From: Sesamum alatum
Taxonomy: Eukaryota > Streptophyta > Magnoliopsida > Lamiales > Pedaliaceae
NCBI GenBank assembly: GCA_034509735.1
Contig: JACGWO010000012.1
Coordinates: 22,659,188 to 22,723,187 of the forward strand
Direction of reading: 5' to 3'
Length of the DNA: 64,000 nucleotides
The position numbers and the translations under genes were made by a program. The notes beneath the pieces are model-generated. The model had not been told where the DNA came from. It made no database searches and saw nothing but the letters and a program-made list of their open reading frames with translations. Below, in pieces: positions 1 through 12,500 of this stretch; position 1 is the stretch's first letter; every line of letters begins with the position of its first letter.

Positions 1-2277
1 AAACGAAAACTTTTAACCTTCCAACAGGATCATCTTCCAAGACATCACCAGCACTACCTGAAATTTGAAGTGCAATTAAAATAAATAAGCAGGACTTGTA
101 ACTTTAAGAAAATTTCTCAAAACAAGTGAAGAGTGAAACCGATTAAGTTCACAGAAGTTTTCAGAAAATTAACTTAAACTATCATGCAATGTTACAGATT
201 TCGCACTTAGCCGCATGTCCCCCAAAACTCGATCATCTTTCGTCCTGACCTAAGCAACTATGTTTAGGAGCGCAGCACGACAGCAACACACTTGAAAAGA
301 ATAGAGATTGAGAGCATTTTTACAGCATTAGTTTTATATGAGCAAAGTTAATTCTTCATTTAGACTTCGTCTGTATATCTAGATTATATATAATGTTTAC
401 AAAATAATTTCTAAGTTGGGAAAGTTTCTGAATAACTGCATCTTCTTTTACAAGATATGTAAATTACAACGAGCTCCTCTGAAGTTTGGCATAATTACAA
501 ATACCCCTCATTGTTTGTGAAATTACCAATACCTCTTGATTCTAATGGTTGTCTAACAACTAGCCCAATCTCTCATTCTTCGTTGGGTTTTCATCCATTT
601 TTTGTGTGAACTGACCAAAATGCCCTGCAGACTATGAATTATAATTTTATTCATTTTTTAAAATTTTCTAAATGTTTTTCTGGACCAAGTGGATAATGTT
701 TTTACAAATTTTTTCATCTACCTAATCCAATTTTCTTTTTTTACAATTTTTCAATATTTTTTTTTAAAAATGAAAAAATTAAAACAAGGACAGAGTCAAC
801 AATTTCAAACCTTTGTAATGTTCCAAACAACAAGAGGGTATTCGTAATTATGTTAAACCTCAGAGGAGCTCATTGTAATTTATCCTACAAGAAATTTGTA
901 CTTATGTTGCAATTTCAGCAGGAATCTTCAACACTCTAAAATCTTGCTAAGCAAGCATTACTATCCGAAAGCCGAACAGAGGCTTATTCCAGTAATTCGG
1001 AGAGTCCAAGAGACTTCAAGGTACTCGAACATTGTGCTAAAACTGGCCACATGAAATCCTCAAACCACCTTTCCATATCGAAAATGACATTCCAAGTCTA
1101 ATGATGCATTCAGAACCAAAACTCCTCACAGATTTTAAATTTTGAATACTTCAGTCGGGATGCCCATCCGACTACATGATTTGAGTAGGCATCTTTGGGT
1201 TCAGTTTTCAAAGAGATAAACAGATAAACTAAACGTAGCACCTCAATCCACAGAATACATCAACAATGTAGCATTATTTATGCTAATGAAGGCAAGTATC
1301 GTCAGTCCTGGTAAGACAGATGATATAGTTTGTCCAACCAACAAACCAGTTGGTTGCACTTTCCGTATCTCGCTCGCCACCTTTTGGCATGTGATTAGTT
1401 TGGTCCTAAATTGTTCAATTTAAGTAGAAAGTAAAACTCTATGGTTTTGCAATAAAATTAGGAAAACAGTCTTCCATTCGATGAGGTTGTCCCTAGTAAT
1501 GAAACTTACAATCTTCACTTTCTGATCCAAAAGAAGAAACTACAAAGAAACACTTGAGGTGTAAAGCATGAAACATTCATGCTTTCAGGGAGTTGAGGAA
1601 CGATCCCGTGATCATCTATGCTACTCCTACACCAACAAACTAAGCTAGAAAGTTTCCAAAACTCAGAAATAAACAGTATATCTCGGCCAATTTCACTCGA
1701 AAACAAATGTACAATTCTAAAACTTGCTAACTCTATCCCAGTTGAAATAAACCAGCTGCCAACAAACAAAGCAAGCTAAAAGTGATTGTAGCTGACAACA
1801 AACTGAGGAAAACATTTTCCTTTTCTTTTCTAGCCAAGAACTACAACACAAACTAAAACTTCAGAATATGAAGAATTTCATAAAAGTATCATTCATGAGA
1901 AGAACAACCAATTTCTCACACGTTGATTGCCAAACCAGACAAATCTCATCAAAGATCATCAAAATGAGCCCAACCTGGCATTTCTAAATCAGACCCCAGA
2001 TGTAAATCCAACATCAAAATCAAACCTTCTTCAAATCAACTACATTAAGTAAAATGAACCCACAATCAATCATAAAATCCCCAGCCCAAGTAACTAAGAG
2101 TACAGAATCCCAAATCAAAATCAGCTGAAGAAAAGCAAAAACTTAGAAGAAAAAAAAAACAAGATTCTTACCGGAGATTCTCTCAGTTCGCTGAGTTCTC
2201 TGGAACTTGAAAGCTTCAATCCTCAAACACAATGCAAGAAACAAAAGCACAGCAAAAACCCATCTCCGATTCCTCAT
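1..2277 (-). CDS. IRX10: IRX10/IRX10-L type xylan xylosyltransferase (exostosin family GT47), 5' part only
   Basis: Exon 1 is 2172-2277 (start codon 2277-2275), followed by a 2.1 kb intron (58-2171, GT-AG) and the start of exon 2 (57 down to 1, continuing off the window). The joined product has a hydrophobic signal/anchor segment (about residues 6-18, rich in V, A, L and F), then RTERISGSAGDVLEDDPVG followed by RLKVFV. This stretch is the highly conserved N-terminus of plant IRX10/GUT proteins. Known family role: Golgi glycosyltransferase that extends the beta-1,4-xylan backbone with IRX9 and IRX14 partners during wall synthesis. Only about 54 residues of roughly 415 are visible, so the catalytic domain and IRX10 versus IRX10-L cannot be judged. 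Phase 1 joins exactly at the Gly codon. A TIR transposon lies inside the intron. Confidence 0.85.
458..885. mobile_element. TIR element (MULE-type MITE) in IRX10 intron 1
   Basis: A 428 bp non-coding element with inverted ends: left begins near TGTAAATTACAACGAGCTCC and the right end read in reverse begins GGATAAATTACAATGAGCTC. It is flanked by an imperfect 9 bp direct repeat, TACAAGATA (449-457) and TACAAGAAA (886-894). Related copies lie at 4955-5377 and 58560-58798. The 9 bp duplication and G-starting TIR fit Mutator-like elements; the superfamily is an inference. Confidence 0.65.
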
Positions 2278-3148
2278 TTCTCCACAACTCCCAACACCCA
2301 CTTCTCCACTGAACCCAATTTATCAAGAAAAAATCCCAAATTCTTTTCCAGGATAAACCCTACTCAAGAACCAAACACGGAAGCTTATATCTACTCAATA
2401 ACAATGCCAACAATGCTAAAATTGGTAGGACGAAGAGGGCACGACTGATTGTTGGGACGTCGTTGCACAAAGTAGTTGCAAGAAAGACTTTTCTTGCAAA
2501 CTGGGATGTTGCAAAGAAAATGAAATTTTAATCACTCTCCAACAACAGAGAAAAGCATAAAGAAAATCAGTGTGTGTGTGTGTGTGTGTGAGAATAGAAA
2601 TTAATTGCTTGAAGAAACAGGGAAAGCTCCAGGGCAAGAGGGAGGATTCGAACAGGAAGGTGTGGTTTGGTCTTGGTTAGCTGTCAATCAGCTGTTTCAT
2701 TTTCATGAATATATTTTTCAGGGAAAAACTGTGTAATAATATTGTTATTTTTACCATATAGTTAGATGGAAAGTTACTTATGACCATAAACAGATGACAT
2801 GAGTAGTGTGTTAGGTATGGTTCATGTACCGCGGTAATTTTGTCAAAAGTATCTTAGGGTTATTTATATATACTATATTTGTAATTTAACGAGATATTTT
2901 TTCATAAATAAAAATATACAGTCGTCACCGCTTCTGAAGACGTAGGTATATCGACGAACCTCGTTAATGTCTTGTGTTGTTTATTCTTATGTTTTGCAGC
3001 GTTAATTTCTCAACATAGTGTTTTATGAAAATGAATTGCAAAAGGAAAATCAGAATTAGGGTTTCTTCTTTTTAGTAAAGCTAGTAATTTTTTTTTTCGG
3101 GATATTATTTTTTGTTAAAAATACTACTATTAAAAATAAACTATCAAT
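2278..3148. other. Upstream region of IRX10, no gene seen
   Basis: About 870 bases. It should hold the IRX10 promoter and 5' UTR (minus strand). A short GT dinucleotide run lies at about 2571-2590. I see no supported coding region, and no clear TATA box that I would commit to. Confidence 0.5.
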
Positions 3149-3621
3149 TATGGATGATAATGGATTCAGGTTGGACCTCCAGACCTGGATCCAACCGCAT
3201 TATTTTTTTTAATTTTTTTTGTATATTTTATATAAAAAAATATGTATAATTTACTTATATTTGCATAAAATGCATAAACTTAATAATTTTATAAATTAAA
3301 ATAATAATATAGATAGTTTATAAATATTTTAATGTGTATATAAGTAACACATATTCTAAATTTTTTAATATTTCAATGCCTAAAACATGCACATATAAAT
3401 TTTTAAAAAAAATAACCTAGCAATAATATTATTGCTTCATATTTATAAAATTATGGTAGTTTTTTTTAAAAAAAAATATTTTACTTTATTTTTAAAAAAT
3501 ATTAATCAGGTCCAACCCGACGATACCTGAGCCCGGGACCTGGACGATCCAAAATTTTCTTGGCGAGGTGGGTCGGGAACATTGATAAACTCACCCCAAA
3601 ACCACCTTGTTACCATCCCTA
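3149..3621. mobile_element. hAT-like non-autonomous TIR element (candidate)
   Basis: The left end reads TATGGATGATAATGG and the right end in reverse reads TAGGGATGGTAACAAGG, resembling the GGGATGGTAAC termini common in plant hAT MITEs. Flanks CTATCAAT (3141-3148) and CTACCAAC (3622-3629) match at 6 of 8, as an aged 8 bp target duplication would. GC-rich sub-terminal stretches surround an AT-rich core. No coding capacity. Confidence 0.45.
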
Positions 3622-4251
3622 CTACCAACTCACAATTATATACAAAATGTTTTAAAATTTTATTGTATGACACTATCACATATATATATATGCATTAATT
3701 TCCTACTATTATAACATAAATAATGTAACTTTGTTATGTGGAAAAAAATTATAGATCATACTTATTCACAATAATGATTAACTTTTTTAGATTGAAATGC
3801 AATGTTTAAATTTCAATAATGGTTAGATTGTACTTGAATCTTTGCCACAGAAACAATTGTTTGCTTAGAGTTCGTTCCAACAACTTTTGAATTAAATGGA
3901 CGTTATGCAAAAAGTTATATCCATGATAATATATTCCAAAATTTTAAATTATACTGCAATTCAAAATAATAAATGTCAACTTTGACATAAATAATTTATC
4001 TAACATCTCTAAAATAAGACATTTTCATTAGATACGCTTCATTTATATATATTATATATATATTATTATTATTATTATTATTATTATATTATTATTATTT
4101 CAAAACAAGACAAGTCGTTAAATGAAATAATGACTTGAATTTTTTTTATTATAATATTATTTTCGTGTTTAAAGATTTCATAAAATCGTAATTCAATGAA
4201 ATAATTTTAAGTAAATAATATCATTTTTAATTTAAAGACTTTATAAAGCCT
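3622..4251. other. AT-rich spacer
   Basis: Low-complexity AT-rich DNA with TA and ATT microsatellite runs near 4045-4100. I see no gene or clear element. Confidence 0.5.
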
Positions 4252-4727
4252 GGAGAAATCCACCCGATCGGCCCAAGCCCCTCGAAGGGTTCATTAATCG
4301 ACACACGTGGTCGTCAGGTCGTCTTCCGGAGGAGAGAAGGCGACATGTGGACCAATGTGTTAACTTGGGCAGGATAAAAGAATAATGCGACTGTCAAGTC
4401 ACCCAAATCTTTTGAGAATAAGGAAATTCGCCTAACCTCCTGGTTGGAAGGGAGGGATTCTCCTTCTTCCTAAGATAATCCCTGCACTAGAAAACTACCC
4501 TCGATAAGGATACGGCTCGGACTAAAAAGGATCCTTACCTCCTCCTAAGTCCGTTGAAGGAAGGACTCCCTCTCTCAGTAAGAACCTCACTTTGAATAGG
4601 TCTTTCGTTTCTTGGAAGTGGATAACACTCTCTTAACACTCATATAGAGAAACGTCATTGTTTGAAATCACTTTAGCAATTTTTACTCTGTATTACGCTT
4701 TTTCAGTTATAATTATTATTTTAAGCA
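4252..4727 (+). mobile_element. LTR-retrotransposon remnant (solo-LTR-like)
   Basis: A patch more GC-rich than its surroundings, with pyrimidine-rich stretches such as CCTTACCTCCTCC, and a TG start (4252) and CA end (4727). It looks like the U3-R-U5 region of a Gypsy-type LTR. I could not find a matching 5 bp target duplication, so borders and identity are tentative. Confidence 0.3.
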
Positions 4728-4954
4728 TTAGAATGCTAACGTGTTTTTTATAGATCTCCATCCCAAGATTTGTAGAAAGGTAAACCAAAAAATCTCAAAT
4801 TAAACTTATCCAAACGAATAATTTTTTGCTCACACCAATATAATTAAATAGAAAAATTGAGTTTATTTAAGTAATTATGCATTACTATGTGCATACTTGG
4901 ATGAACTATTTCCACTCTATTTTGACACATACGAAATCTTTTTTTTTTTTTAAA

Positions 4955-5377
4955 GGATAAATTACAAAGATCTTTTCTGAGGTTTGGCATAATTACGGAT
5001 ACTCTCTTGTTGTTTCAAAAATTACAAATACCCCCTAAAGTTTGTAACCGTCTAACAAATAATCCATTTCCATTCATTTTTATTGTACACTGACAAAAAT
5101 ACCCTTATGCAAATTGAATTATTTTTTAAAATTTTCTAATATTTTTTGGACAAAAATACGCAAGAAGAGATTTTTATTTTTTTTTTATACAGAGGAGCAA
5201 TAATGTAATTTGCCTCAGGTGATATTTCTACAATTTAAAAATAAAAATCAAGGGCAAAATAGACCAGTTCAGGCCCTTGATTAAGAATTATAAACCTCAA
5301 AAAAGTATTTAGAATTTTTGAAACAACAAGGGATATTCGTAATTATCCCAAACCTTAAAGGATGTCGTTGTAATTCA
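4955..5377. mobile_element. TIR element, same family as 458-885
   Basis: The left end GGATAAATTACAAAGATC and the right end in reverse GAATTACAACGACATCC are related to the element in IRX10 intron 1, as are internal stretches such as GAGGTTTGGCATAATTACGG. The target duplication is obscured by poly-T and poly-A flanks. Confidence 0.5.
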
Positions 5378-5768
5378 AAATAATAAAAAAAAAAAAAGGT
5401 TACAGATAAGTTTATAACTCTTTATCCTCTGCAAAAGATTCATCATGACTTTTTGATATGTACTTTTTATTTTTATTTAAATTTAAATAAGTGTATAATT
5501 ATTTATCTTTATCTAAAAGATTCACAATTTTCTTCAAATAAATTAATTAGTAACATACTTTAAATTATTTTTATAATTATAATGATTTTATTATTAATTA
5601 TTTTCATACTAAACTCCATATTATTTATCAATTCATTATTTTTATATTATAAAATTTGAATTATGATATGTTTTATTAGTCACTTTTTTTAGAAACATAT
5701 TTTTCCCATGTCTTGACACGGGATACTAACTAGTATATGCTAAAGACACTGGAAGAAATTAATATGTA

Positions 5769-6009
5769 ACTATGGCTAATTGATATAGTTAAAAATAAAT
5801 AGTCTTAATAAATAATCATTCACCACGATCACGCAATGGTTATTGGTTGTAGCTTTTGCGAGTATGACTAAAATATTCGTCGTAGCTAAAAATCATAACA
5901 AAAATATTGAGTCATGGCAAAAAAAATTCATGGTGAATAATATAGACTTTTGCAATAATTACTTAATCATGATATAAAATGATTATTTACTATAATTTTA
6001 ATTCATAGT
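5769..6009. mobile_element. Small AT-rich MITE (candidate)
   Basis: Imperfect inverted ends: left ACTATGGCTAATTGATATAG and right in reverse ACTATGAATTAAAATTATAG, with further sub-terminal complementarity (AATAATCATT). About 241 bp, non-coding. No convincing target duplication. Confidence 0.35.
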
Positions 6010-6640
6010 TAATAAAATTTAGTTAATAGTAAATTTTTTTCGAATGGATGCAAGTAGAAAGTGAAAAATTAGTACAAATGTTGTAGGACATCATGACGTC
6101 AACCAATTAAAATTTATTGGTCAAGTGGACTTATCAAGTGTGATCGATGCAATTGGTAGGAAAAAGGAAAGTTTATTATCTATACGCTATTAAAATTGAA
6201 AAGCATCTTTTCTGGTATTTAAAATTTTGGATTTGCTATGTTTTTTTTAATTATTTTATCATTTTCTTTACATTTATCTCTCTTCTCAACTTCCACTTCT
6301 ATTTTTTTTAATTTTTTAAATTATTTCACCAACTTTTTGTTCTCTCATTTTTCTCAATTTCGGCATTCTATTTCCAGTCTAATTTTTTTTCCCAATAATT
6401 TCTCATATTTCTTTCAATATTTTTTTATTTGCTCAATTGGAAATATATTTTTAAAATAATAGTTTATTTTTAAATTTTAAATTACTTGTGCATACCTAGT
6501 TAAGTGTGACGCACAAACTAGTGAATTATGATTGGAATGGGCTGATTTGGTATTTACACATGCTAGTATGACACACTTATTTACACAAATTATTCATATC
6601 TTTTGTATGATTACAGAACCACCCTGGCAACCAAAAAATA
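6010..6640. other. AT-rich spacer
   Basis: T-rich low-complexity sequence. A 73-codon open frame (6238-6459) is made of Phe, Leu and Ser codons from poly-T runs and has no family features. Nothing else seen. Confidence 0.5.
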
Positions 6641-6790
6641 GTTTGTGTAATATTATTGATATTTTCGGGGATGTATGTGCAAATTTATAAAAAAATAAGA
6701 GTGATTTGTGTAATAATGTTGACGTTCTAGTGGGTGTATGTGTAATTTTTAAAAAATAGGGAGATTTGTGTAAATAAATCATAGATCAAT
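6641..6790. repeat. Degenerate short tandem repeat, period about 60-75 bp
   Basis: Three diverged units each carry TTTGTGTAA, then 20-30 bases, then GGTGTATGTGTAAT or a close variant. No coding potential. Confidence 0.4.
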
Positions 6791-6988
6791 GGGTGTAGAT
6801 GTAATTATCTCTTTAAAAAATTTCTATGGTTTCTAGATTCTTTTTTCTTATTTAAATTTATTTACCAATACCATTGAAATTGTTTTTCCTTTCTATTTCC
6901 AATTTAAACATGTATGATAAAAATGATCATATTTGCATCTTATAAAACATATAGGGCGTGTTATTTATACCTAAATATTGTAAATACA

Positions 6989-6989
<1 letters not shown>

Positions 6990-7060
<71 letters not shown>
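6990..7060. repeat. (ATT)n microsatellite
   Basis: About 24 uninterrupted ATT trinucleotide units, directly bordering the Copia LTR-like sequence. Confidence 0.95.
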
Positions 7061-8581
7061 GAATGCACCCACCCTTTGATTTTTTTCTCATAATGTTTCT
7101 AACTTTTTGTAATTCCCCATTATGTTTGTAATTATATTTCTTTAATAATTTAGTTTGTAATAATAAATTTGGTAGTCTATAAATACCATTATATAATTTA
7201 TTTGTGGAAGAAGCTTTTTAAATATATTTAAAGGAGCTTTGGTGAGAATTTTATCATTGTCTTTCTCATATATAATTAGGAGTGAAAGGCTAATAAACTT
7301 AAAATTTTTCTAAGTTTACAACACGTTATCAGCACGACGTTGCGCTCGATCAAGGTAAAATATCATTTTTCTCTATGTATAATCCGTATTCCTTATTTGT
7401 GTACTTCTACAATATCATAGTTATTTTTATTCTTGTATATTCAATAACGAGATGTGAATAATCATATTTTATATATATTATTGTCCGCTGAAATAGACAT
7501 ATATAAAAGAATGGATTTATCATAATTGATAGTGCCTCCAGAAAAAGGCATTCATTCTTGATTTTATCCCCTGAAGTGGATGTGTTCTATAAAGTTTCAT
7601 TGCTTTCCAAAGTAAGTAATGAGTAAATTAACTCCAGCAGTAGGTAAAATATCCGATACCAATTATTTGCGTTATCATCCTGAAGCAATGATAAGAATAT
7701 AAATATTGATTTTCTTATCACCTGGAGTGATTTGAGATAATCAGATAATGGCTTGATTTAAGAAGCCCGAAACTTCTTCATCTATTCATTTATAAAAGGC
7801 ATTCTTTTCTTTGATATCATAGTATATATATTGTGATTCAATTTTTAGCTAACTTGAGGTCATTTTTTATTGATTTACTTCACCAACATAGATATCTTTC
7901 AGATGCATATATACATGATTTTAAATATTTTGTTAGCATTATTATATGAAATAAAATGTAATTGTTGACAAAATAAATTTAACATGAATTCCATTTGATT
8001 GCTATTTGTAACATTATAATATTGAAGCCAAACTTAATTTTAATACATAAATTCCATGTATGCGTGTCACAAATGATCCTATTTAATTACATGATAACTT
8101 ATTTTTCTTAATTGTTAGTACTTTTTATGTAACCTTCTAGTTCATATGTATAACACATTTGATTCTACTTACATGTATATATGTGAAGAAGACGTGATAG
8201 ATGAACAAATGTTAGAAAAAATATTTTCTAACTTTCATGCACCTAACCTTGTACTCCAGCAACAGTACAAGGTACGTGGGTTCCAAATCTACTCAGAGTT
8301 GATTTCATGCCTACTTGTTGCAGAAAAATTTTTTGTTGAAGAACCATCAGACACGACCCATTGGTTTCAAACCACTCCCTAAAATTTCAATTGCATTTCC
8401 TGAAACAAATGCTACTTTTTCGAGAAAGGGGCGTGGTCAACACCATGGCTCACCATGCGGTCATTCTTATAGGATGCGATTCATTATATCATTCAATTCG
8501 TACATTCATATTCAAAGGCTGACTCAATACAATAACAATTCAAACCAACAAATACATCCCAACGAAATAAAGAAACACTAA
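7061..8581 (+). mobile_element. Decayed Copia retrotransposon: LTR end, primer-binding site, gag fragment
   Basis: The LTR-like part has a TATA-like CTATAAATACC (about 7178) and ends near 7321. It is followed by ACACGTTATCAGCACGA, the usual start of the internal region in many plant Copia elements. From 8146 one frame reads a recognisable gag segment with DEQMLEKIF, then LQQQYKVRGF, YSELISCLLVAEKF; after a frameshift near 8330 a second frame continues with LLKNHQTRPIGFKPLP, FPETNATFSRKGRGQHH. This is the plant Copia gag tail ending in an RG-rich stretch. Protease, integrase and reverse transcriptase are absent, so the copy is dead. Confidence 0.65.
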
Positions 8582-9048
8582 ACTACTAACAAAATTGATA
8601 TATATACCCACATTTGTGAAACTCAAACTCAGTAATAATTTGTATTATGAAAAATTCTCCTTAGTTGTTGACATGCATGCATGTTCATTTAAGATCCCTT
8701 GGGAAAATTAGTTATTTCTACGTGAAACTTTTTCTCTAATTTTGTTAAATAAATTAAGCCGAACACCAAGTTGATATATAATCAAAGTCGAACAAATTTA
8801 TTAAGATTCAAAAAATAAGTTTGACTTACTTTAAGTGTACCATCAAAAGCAGTACACTTACATTTTTTTTTTTAATTTCTTATATAAGTCGCTAGCCAAG
8901 CTAGTGGTGGTTGCGATCTCCTTTTAATTTTTTTAAATTGTAATATTTTATTTATTTTATTTAATCATATATTTATTTATTTTATTACTTTACTAATTAT
9001 AATTAATTTAATTAATATTTTACTTTACGGCATTTTGTTAATTTTGTA
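8582..9048. other. AT-rich spacer
   Basis: No gene. A motif AAGTCGCTAGCCAAGCTAG near 8887 has a loose counterpart (GGTCGCTAACTGGGCTAGC) near 11436, which may mark a larger repeat interrupted by the block between them. Confidence 0.35.
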
Positions 9049-11217
9049 TAGGCCTCAAGACGTTAAACACAACGGAAATTAGAGTTTTAATTACAATACA
9101 ATATTGTAATTAGCGATCAAATCGCCCGTCTCGTTGCTATTATGACACGGATCTCATGCATAAATGAGTCAATTGAATGGTTTAGGATACTAATCTTAGT
9201 GTCCGTCGGTTGATGTAGATGACGTAAACGTTCTCAAGAACAATCCCCATCTAAGCAATCGGTAGAAAACGACTACTAGTCCTTTGGTACGGTAAAATCG
9301 TTCCAGTTATTGTTCACGGTAGGAACACATACGTCTTCCCTCTAAAAATAGTCCACACCACCTATGATAGAATATTCAATAACCCTGTGCTAGTAGGCAT
9401 TAGAGGATTTCAGTAGATCAACGATTGATCAACGGAGAAGACAAGAAACTCCTTTCTCGTCGAGACTTGAACGAGAGCAAGAGAGCAAAGGGAGCAAATG
9501 AGCAAAGGTAGCAAAGAATTGTCAAGGATTCTCAAGCATTCTTTTGAATGGCAAAGGTCTCCTATTTATAGACCTTCCATTGAAGAAGACAAGTTGAACT
9601 TGGTTTCTTCTTCTTGCAAAGAGGAAGACAAGTTTGATTCTTCTTCTTACAAAAGGACAAACTTGTTTTTTCATATTAAGAAGAGAAGTTCAATTTTGCT
9701 TCTTCATCTTGCAAAGAGGAAGACAGATTTGATTCTTCTTCTTATCAAATGACAAACTTGTTTTGTTATATTAAGAAGAGAAGTTCGACTCTGCTTCTTC
9801 ATCTCATGAAGACAAGTTCGATTTTGCTTCTTCATCTTTCAAGAAGACAAATCCAACTTTGCTTCTTCGTCTTTTAAGAAGACAAATCCAACTTTGCTTC
9901 GTCGTTTTTCAAGAAGACAAATCCAACTTTGATTCTTCGTCTTCAAGAAGACAAATCCAACTTTGCTTCTTCGCAAGAAGACAAATTGAACTTTGCTTCT
10001 TCATCTTAAAGAAAACAAGTTCAACTTTGCTTATTCATAAGAAGGCAAATTCGACTTTGCTTTTTCATCTTCTCCATAATTAATCAAATTAATTATTTCC
10101 AAGGATTCCATCATGAATTTGTGTGTGACCCTTTAGGTTCACTACTCAGCTAGACTTGGGCTTGTATATACAATTTAATTAGCAAATTATTTGCATTAGA
10201 TTAATTAGATCATATCATAAGTAATCACCCTCAATTAACTCCTTAATTGGAGGGTACCCGTTACCATGGGTGGCCACCTAGCAGTAGTCCATGGCAGTAG
10301 AGAATAGGCGAATCTACGTGAACCTGTAAGTTACGAGTTCCATGCAAATACAGTCCTTCCATCAAGCTAATCTCCCGATCGAAGTCTAGGGCACGGAATT
10401 GCAATCGGTTCCCATCTTGGATTCGATATCTATGTATCAACTCTACATTTTGTGCTACTCATTTATCAATATAAGAAACTCCTTTCCTATTTGATCAACT
10501 ACCGTGGCCACGAATTTTGGAGAACACAATGTAGAGACTAGAGAACATAGGAGATTCTTGATCATCTCATGATGAGCGATGGATCCTTTCTTGGAACTCA
10601 GCAACCTCCATGCATGCTCTGACTATGTCTGAAACATGGCTTTTTAACAACTATAGAAGAAACCATAGCTGCGTCAGACATGATCAAGTCATAGTCGTCT
10701 ATGCACAAGGTTATCGTGGAACCTCAAGTCAAAGAACCACTTAATGCACTATCGTAACAAAGGAGAATCAAGTCATACCGATCATGCCCCACAAGGCTTC
10801 CATATGACATCTCCCACGGGTCAGTTCAGTGAACTTGATAACTCCTTATCAAGCACACACTAAAGTGCATAGACATCATATGTCATTGTCTATGAAACAC
10901 AACAATCATATGAACGCATCACTTAGTGCAAATCTCTAAGGAATCATGGTCGATGCCCCATCTCGACTGATTCATCGACTTGGAACATTTTAGATCAAAC
11001 CATAAAGGTTGGTTTCATGGTCGCCACTATATGCATGAGCCAACCCCGTAGCACTATGATCTAAAGGCTTCAACCAAATACATACAAATATTGTATTAAG
11101 CATAAGATGAAGATGGCCAAAGAACAATTTCTTAATATTAACATTTTATTGAAAAAGAAGCATTTAGAATGGCAGATAATGAGCCAACAATTGGTTTGAC
11201 GGTCACTAATTCTAACA
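9049..11217 (-). mobile_element. Long LTR-like retroelement block (candidate solo LTR, about 2.2 kb)
   Basis: Read on the minus strand the block starts TGTTAGAATTAGTGACCGTC (from 11217), a typical plant LTR start, and runs to TTAACGTCTTGAGGCCTATACA near 9049. It is moderately GC-rich compared with its flanks and lacks any polymerase coding region. It contains a minisatellite (9590-10080). No clean 5 bp target duplication was found, so it could be a solo LTR or a fragment. Confidence 0.4.
9590..10080. repeat. Minisatellite, unit about 30-40 bp
   Basis: Roughly a dozen diverged units based on AAGACAAATCCAACTTTGCT followed by TCTTCGTCTT. The units vary in length and some copies read AAGTTCGA instead of AATCCAAC. 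Two open frames across the array only translate the repeat (Leu-Leu-Arg-Arg and similar) and are not genes. Confidence 0.75.
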
Positions 11218-12195
11218 CATTCTAATTAAACAAATTTATAATTAATTTGTGATAACTAATAAATTTGAAAAATTATATCAAAAAACAAAATATAATTACA
11301 AAATTTAATAATGGCCGTCAGTCCCACAATTATGCCTTTGGTGTTGTCGCCTAGGTTGTCGTCTTTCCTCACTTGCTGATCCTATTGGTTCATTTTGTTC
11401 TTGATCATCATAATCGGCCTTTGGCTCGTGACCACAGGTCGCTAACTGGGCTAGCAACTTATGCAAAAAAAATAAAATAAAATAAAATATGGTGAGTCAC
11501 TAGCCCAAAGGAGGTACACTTATAATTTTTTTTATATAATAATAATAAAACGGGCCTCCATAATATCTTATTTTTGGATCTTATAAGCTCATTCGCAGAA
11601 AAATTTACCAAACACTTTTCAACATCTTATAAGCTCTCTGATGAATATTAAATTATTCATAAGGGTATAAAAGTCTTTTATCCAAAAAAACAACACAATA
11701 AATACATACACCCTATCATGCTATAAAACTCTCAACACCATTATAAATACCTCATATCATATTCACTATTCATTGACAAAACAACTCATTACTCTGCCTC
11801 TCAAAAAAAATCTCATCTCTCCCAATACCAAGCTTGGGAAGCAGTTGTATATGAAAAGTAATTTTCTCTTTAAATTCCTTACACGATTTACTACCACATC
11901 ACTCTCAAACATCTTATAAGATAATTTTACAAAGTTTATCAATTCATTCAAACACCCTCTAAACAATGCTTGTGTGTGTGTGGTGTGTTTGGTGATGATA
12001 CGAACAGCTTCCAAGAAGTCACTTTCAAAATAAATACTCAAAACTCAAACAGGAAAAAGAAATCACTGTCAAAGAAATGGAAAATCACCAACAAGAGCAA
12101 GAGCAAGAGCAAGACCACATTATTAGGTAGTCATAAATGTTGTGCCTGCCTTCATTCATCTGCATTACAAACCTCTACATCTATTCATTCAGCTA
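11218..12195. other. Spacer upstream of the SEC14 gene
   Basis: AT-rich spacer. Near 11560-11960 it carries fragments of a dispersed family with words such as TTATAAGCTC and AAACACCCTCTAAA that recur near 31200-31500. No gene seen. Confidence 0.4.
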
Positions 12196-12204
12196 GTCTT
12201 AAAG

Positions 12205-12384
12205 GGAAAATTCTAGCCCGAACCTGGTTCAGTCAAACTTGAACCAATCATATGGTAAATGTAATACACTTGCCGTGTGATTGATGTACAACTCAGGGAA
12301 AGTGACCAATCACATAGCAAGTGTACCTCACTTGCTCTATCATTGGTTTGATTTGACCAAATCTAGTCCGGACAAGAATTTTCC
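12205..12384. mobile_element. 180 bp MITE with perfect 9 bp target duplication
   Basis: The ends are GGAAAATTCTAGCCCGAACC and, in reverse from the right, GGAAAATTCTTGTCCGGACT. Perfect direct repeats GTCTTAAAG flank it at 12196-12204 and 12385-12393. The 9 bp duplication and GG-start fit a Mutator-like MITE. It ends about 60 bp before a TATA box of the SEC14 gene. Confidence 0.85.
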
Positions 12385-12444
12385 GTCTTAAAGACAGAGA
12401 GGCAATTTCAGTTAAGTTGGCAGTTTTGTCATGACCACTAGAGC

Positions 12445-12451
12445 TATAAAA
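12445..12451 (+). promoter_or_regulatory. Probable TATA box of the SEC14-like gene
   Basis: TATAAAA lies 50 bp before the start codon at 12501, which implies a short 5' UTR of about 20-25 nt. Inferred from position and sequence only. Confidence 0.55.
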
Positions 12452-12500
12452 GTAGAGGAAATTCATGCTATTTTTATTGCTTCAAGATTATAAATCCCAA

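Noticed and set aside
6238..6459. Plus-strand open frame of 73 codons
   Set aside because: Made almost entirely of Phe, Leu and Ser codons from poly-T DNA; no homologous features and no splice context.
9498..10083. Two plus-strand open frames across the minisatellite
   Set aside because: They only translate the tandem repeat unit and lack a plausible promoter or family signature.
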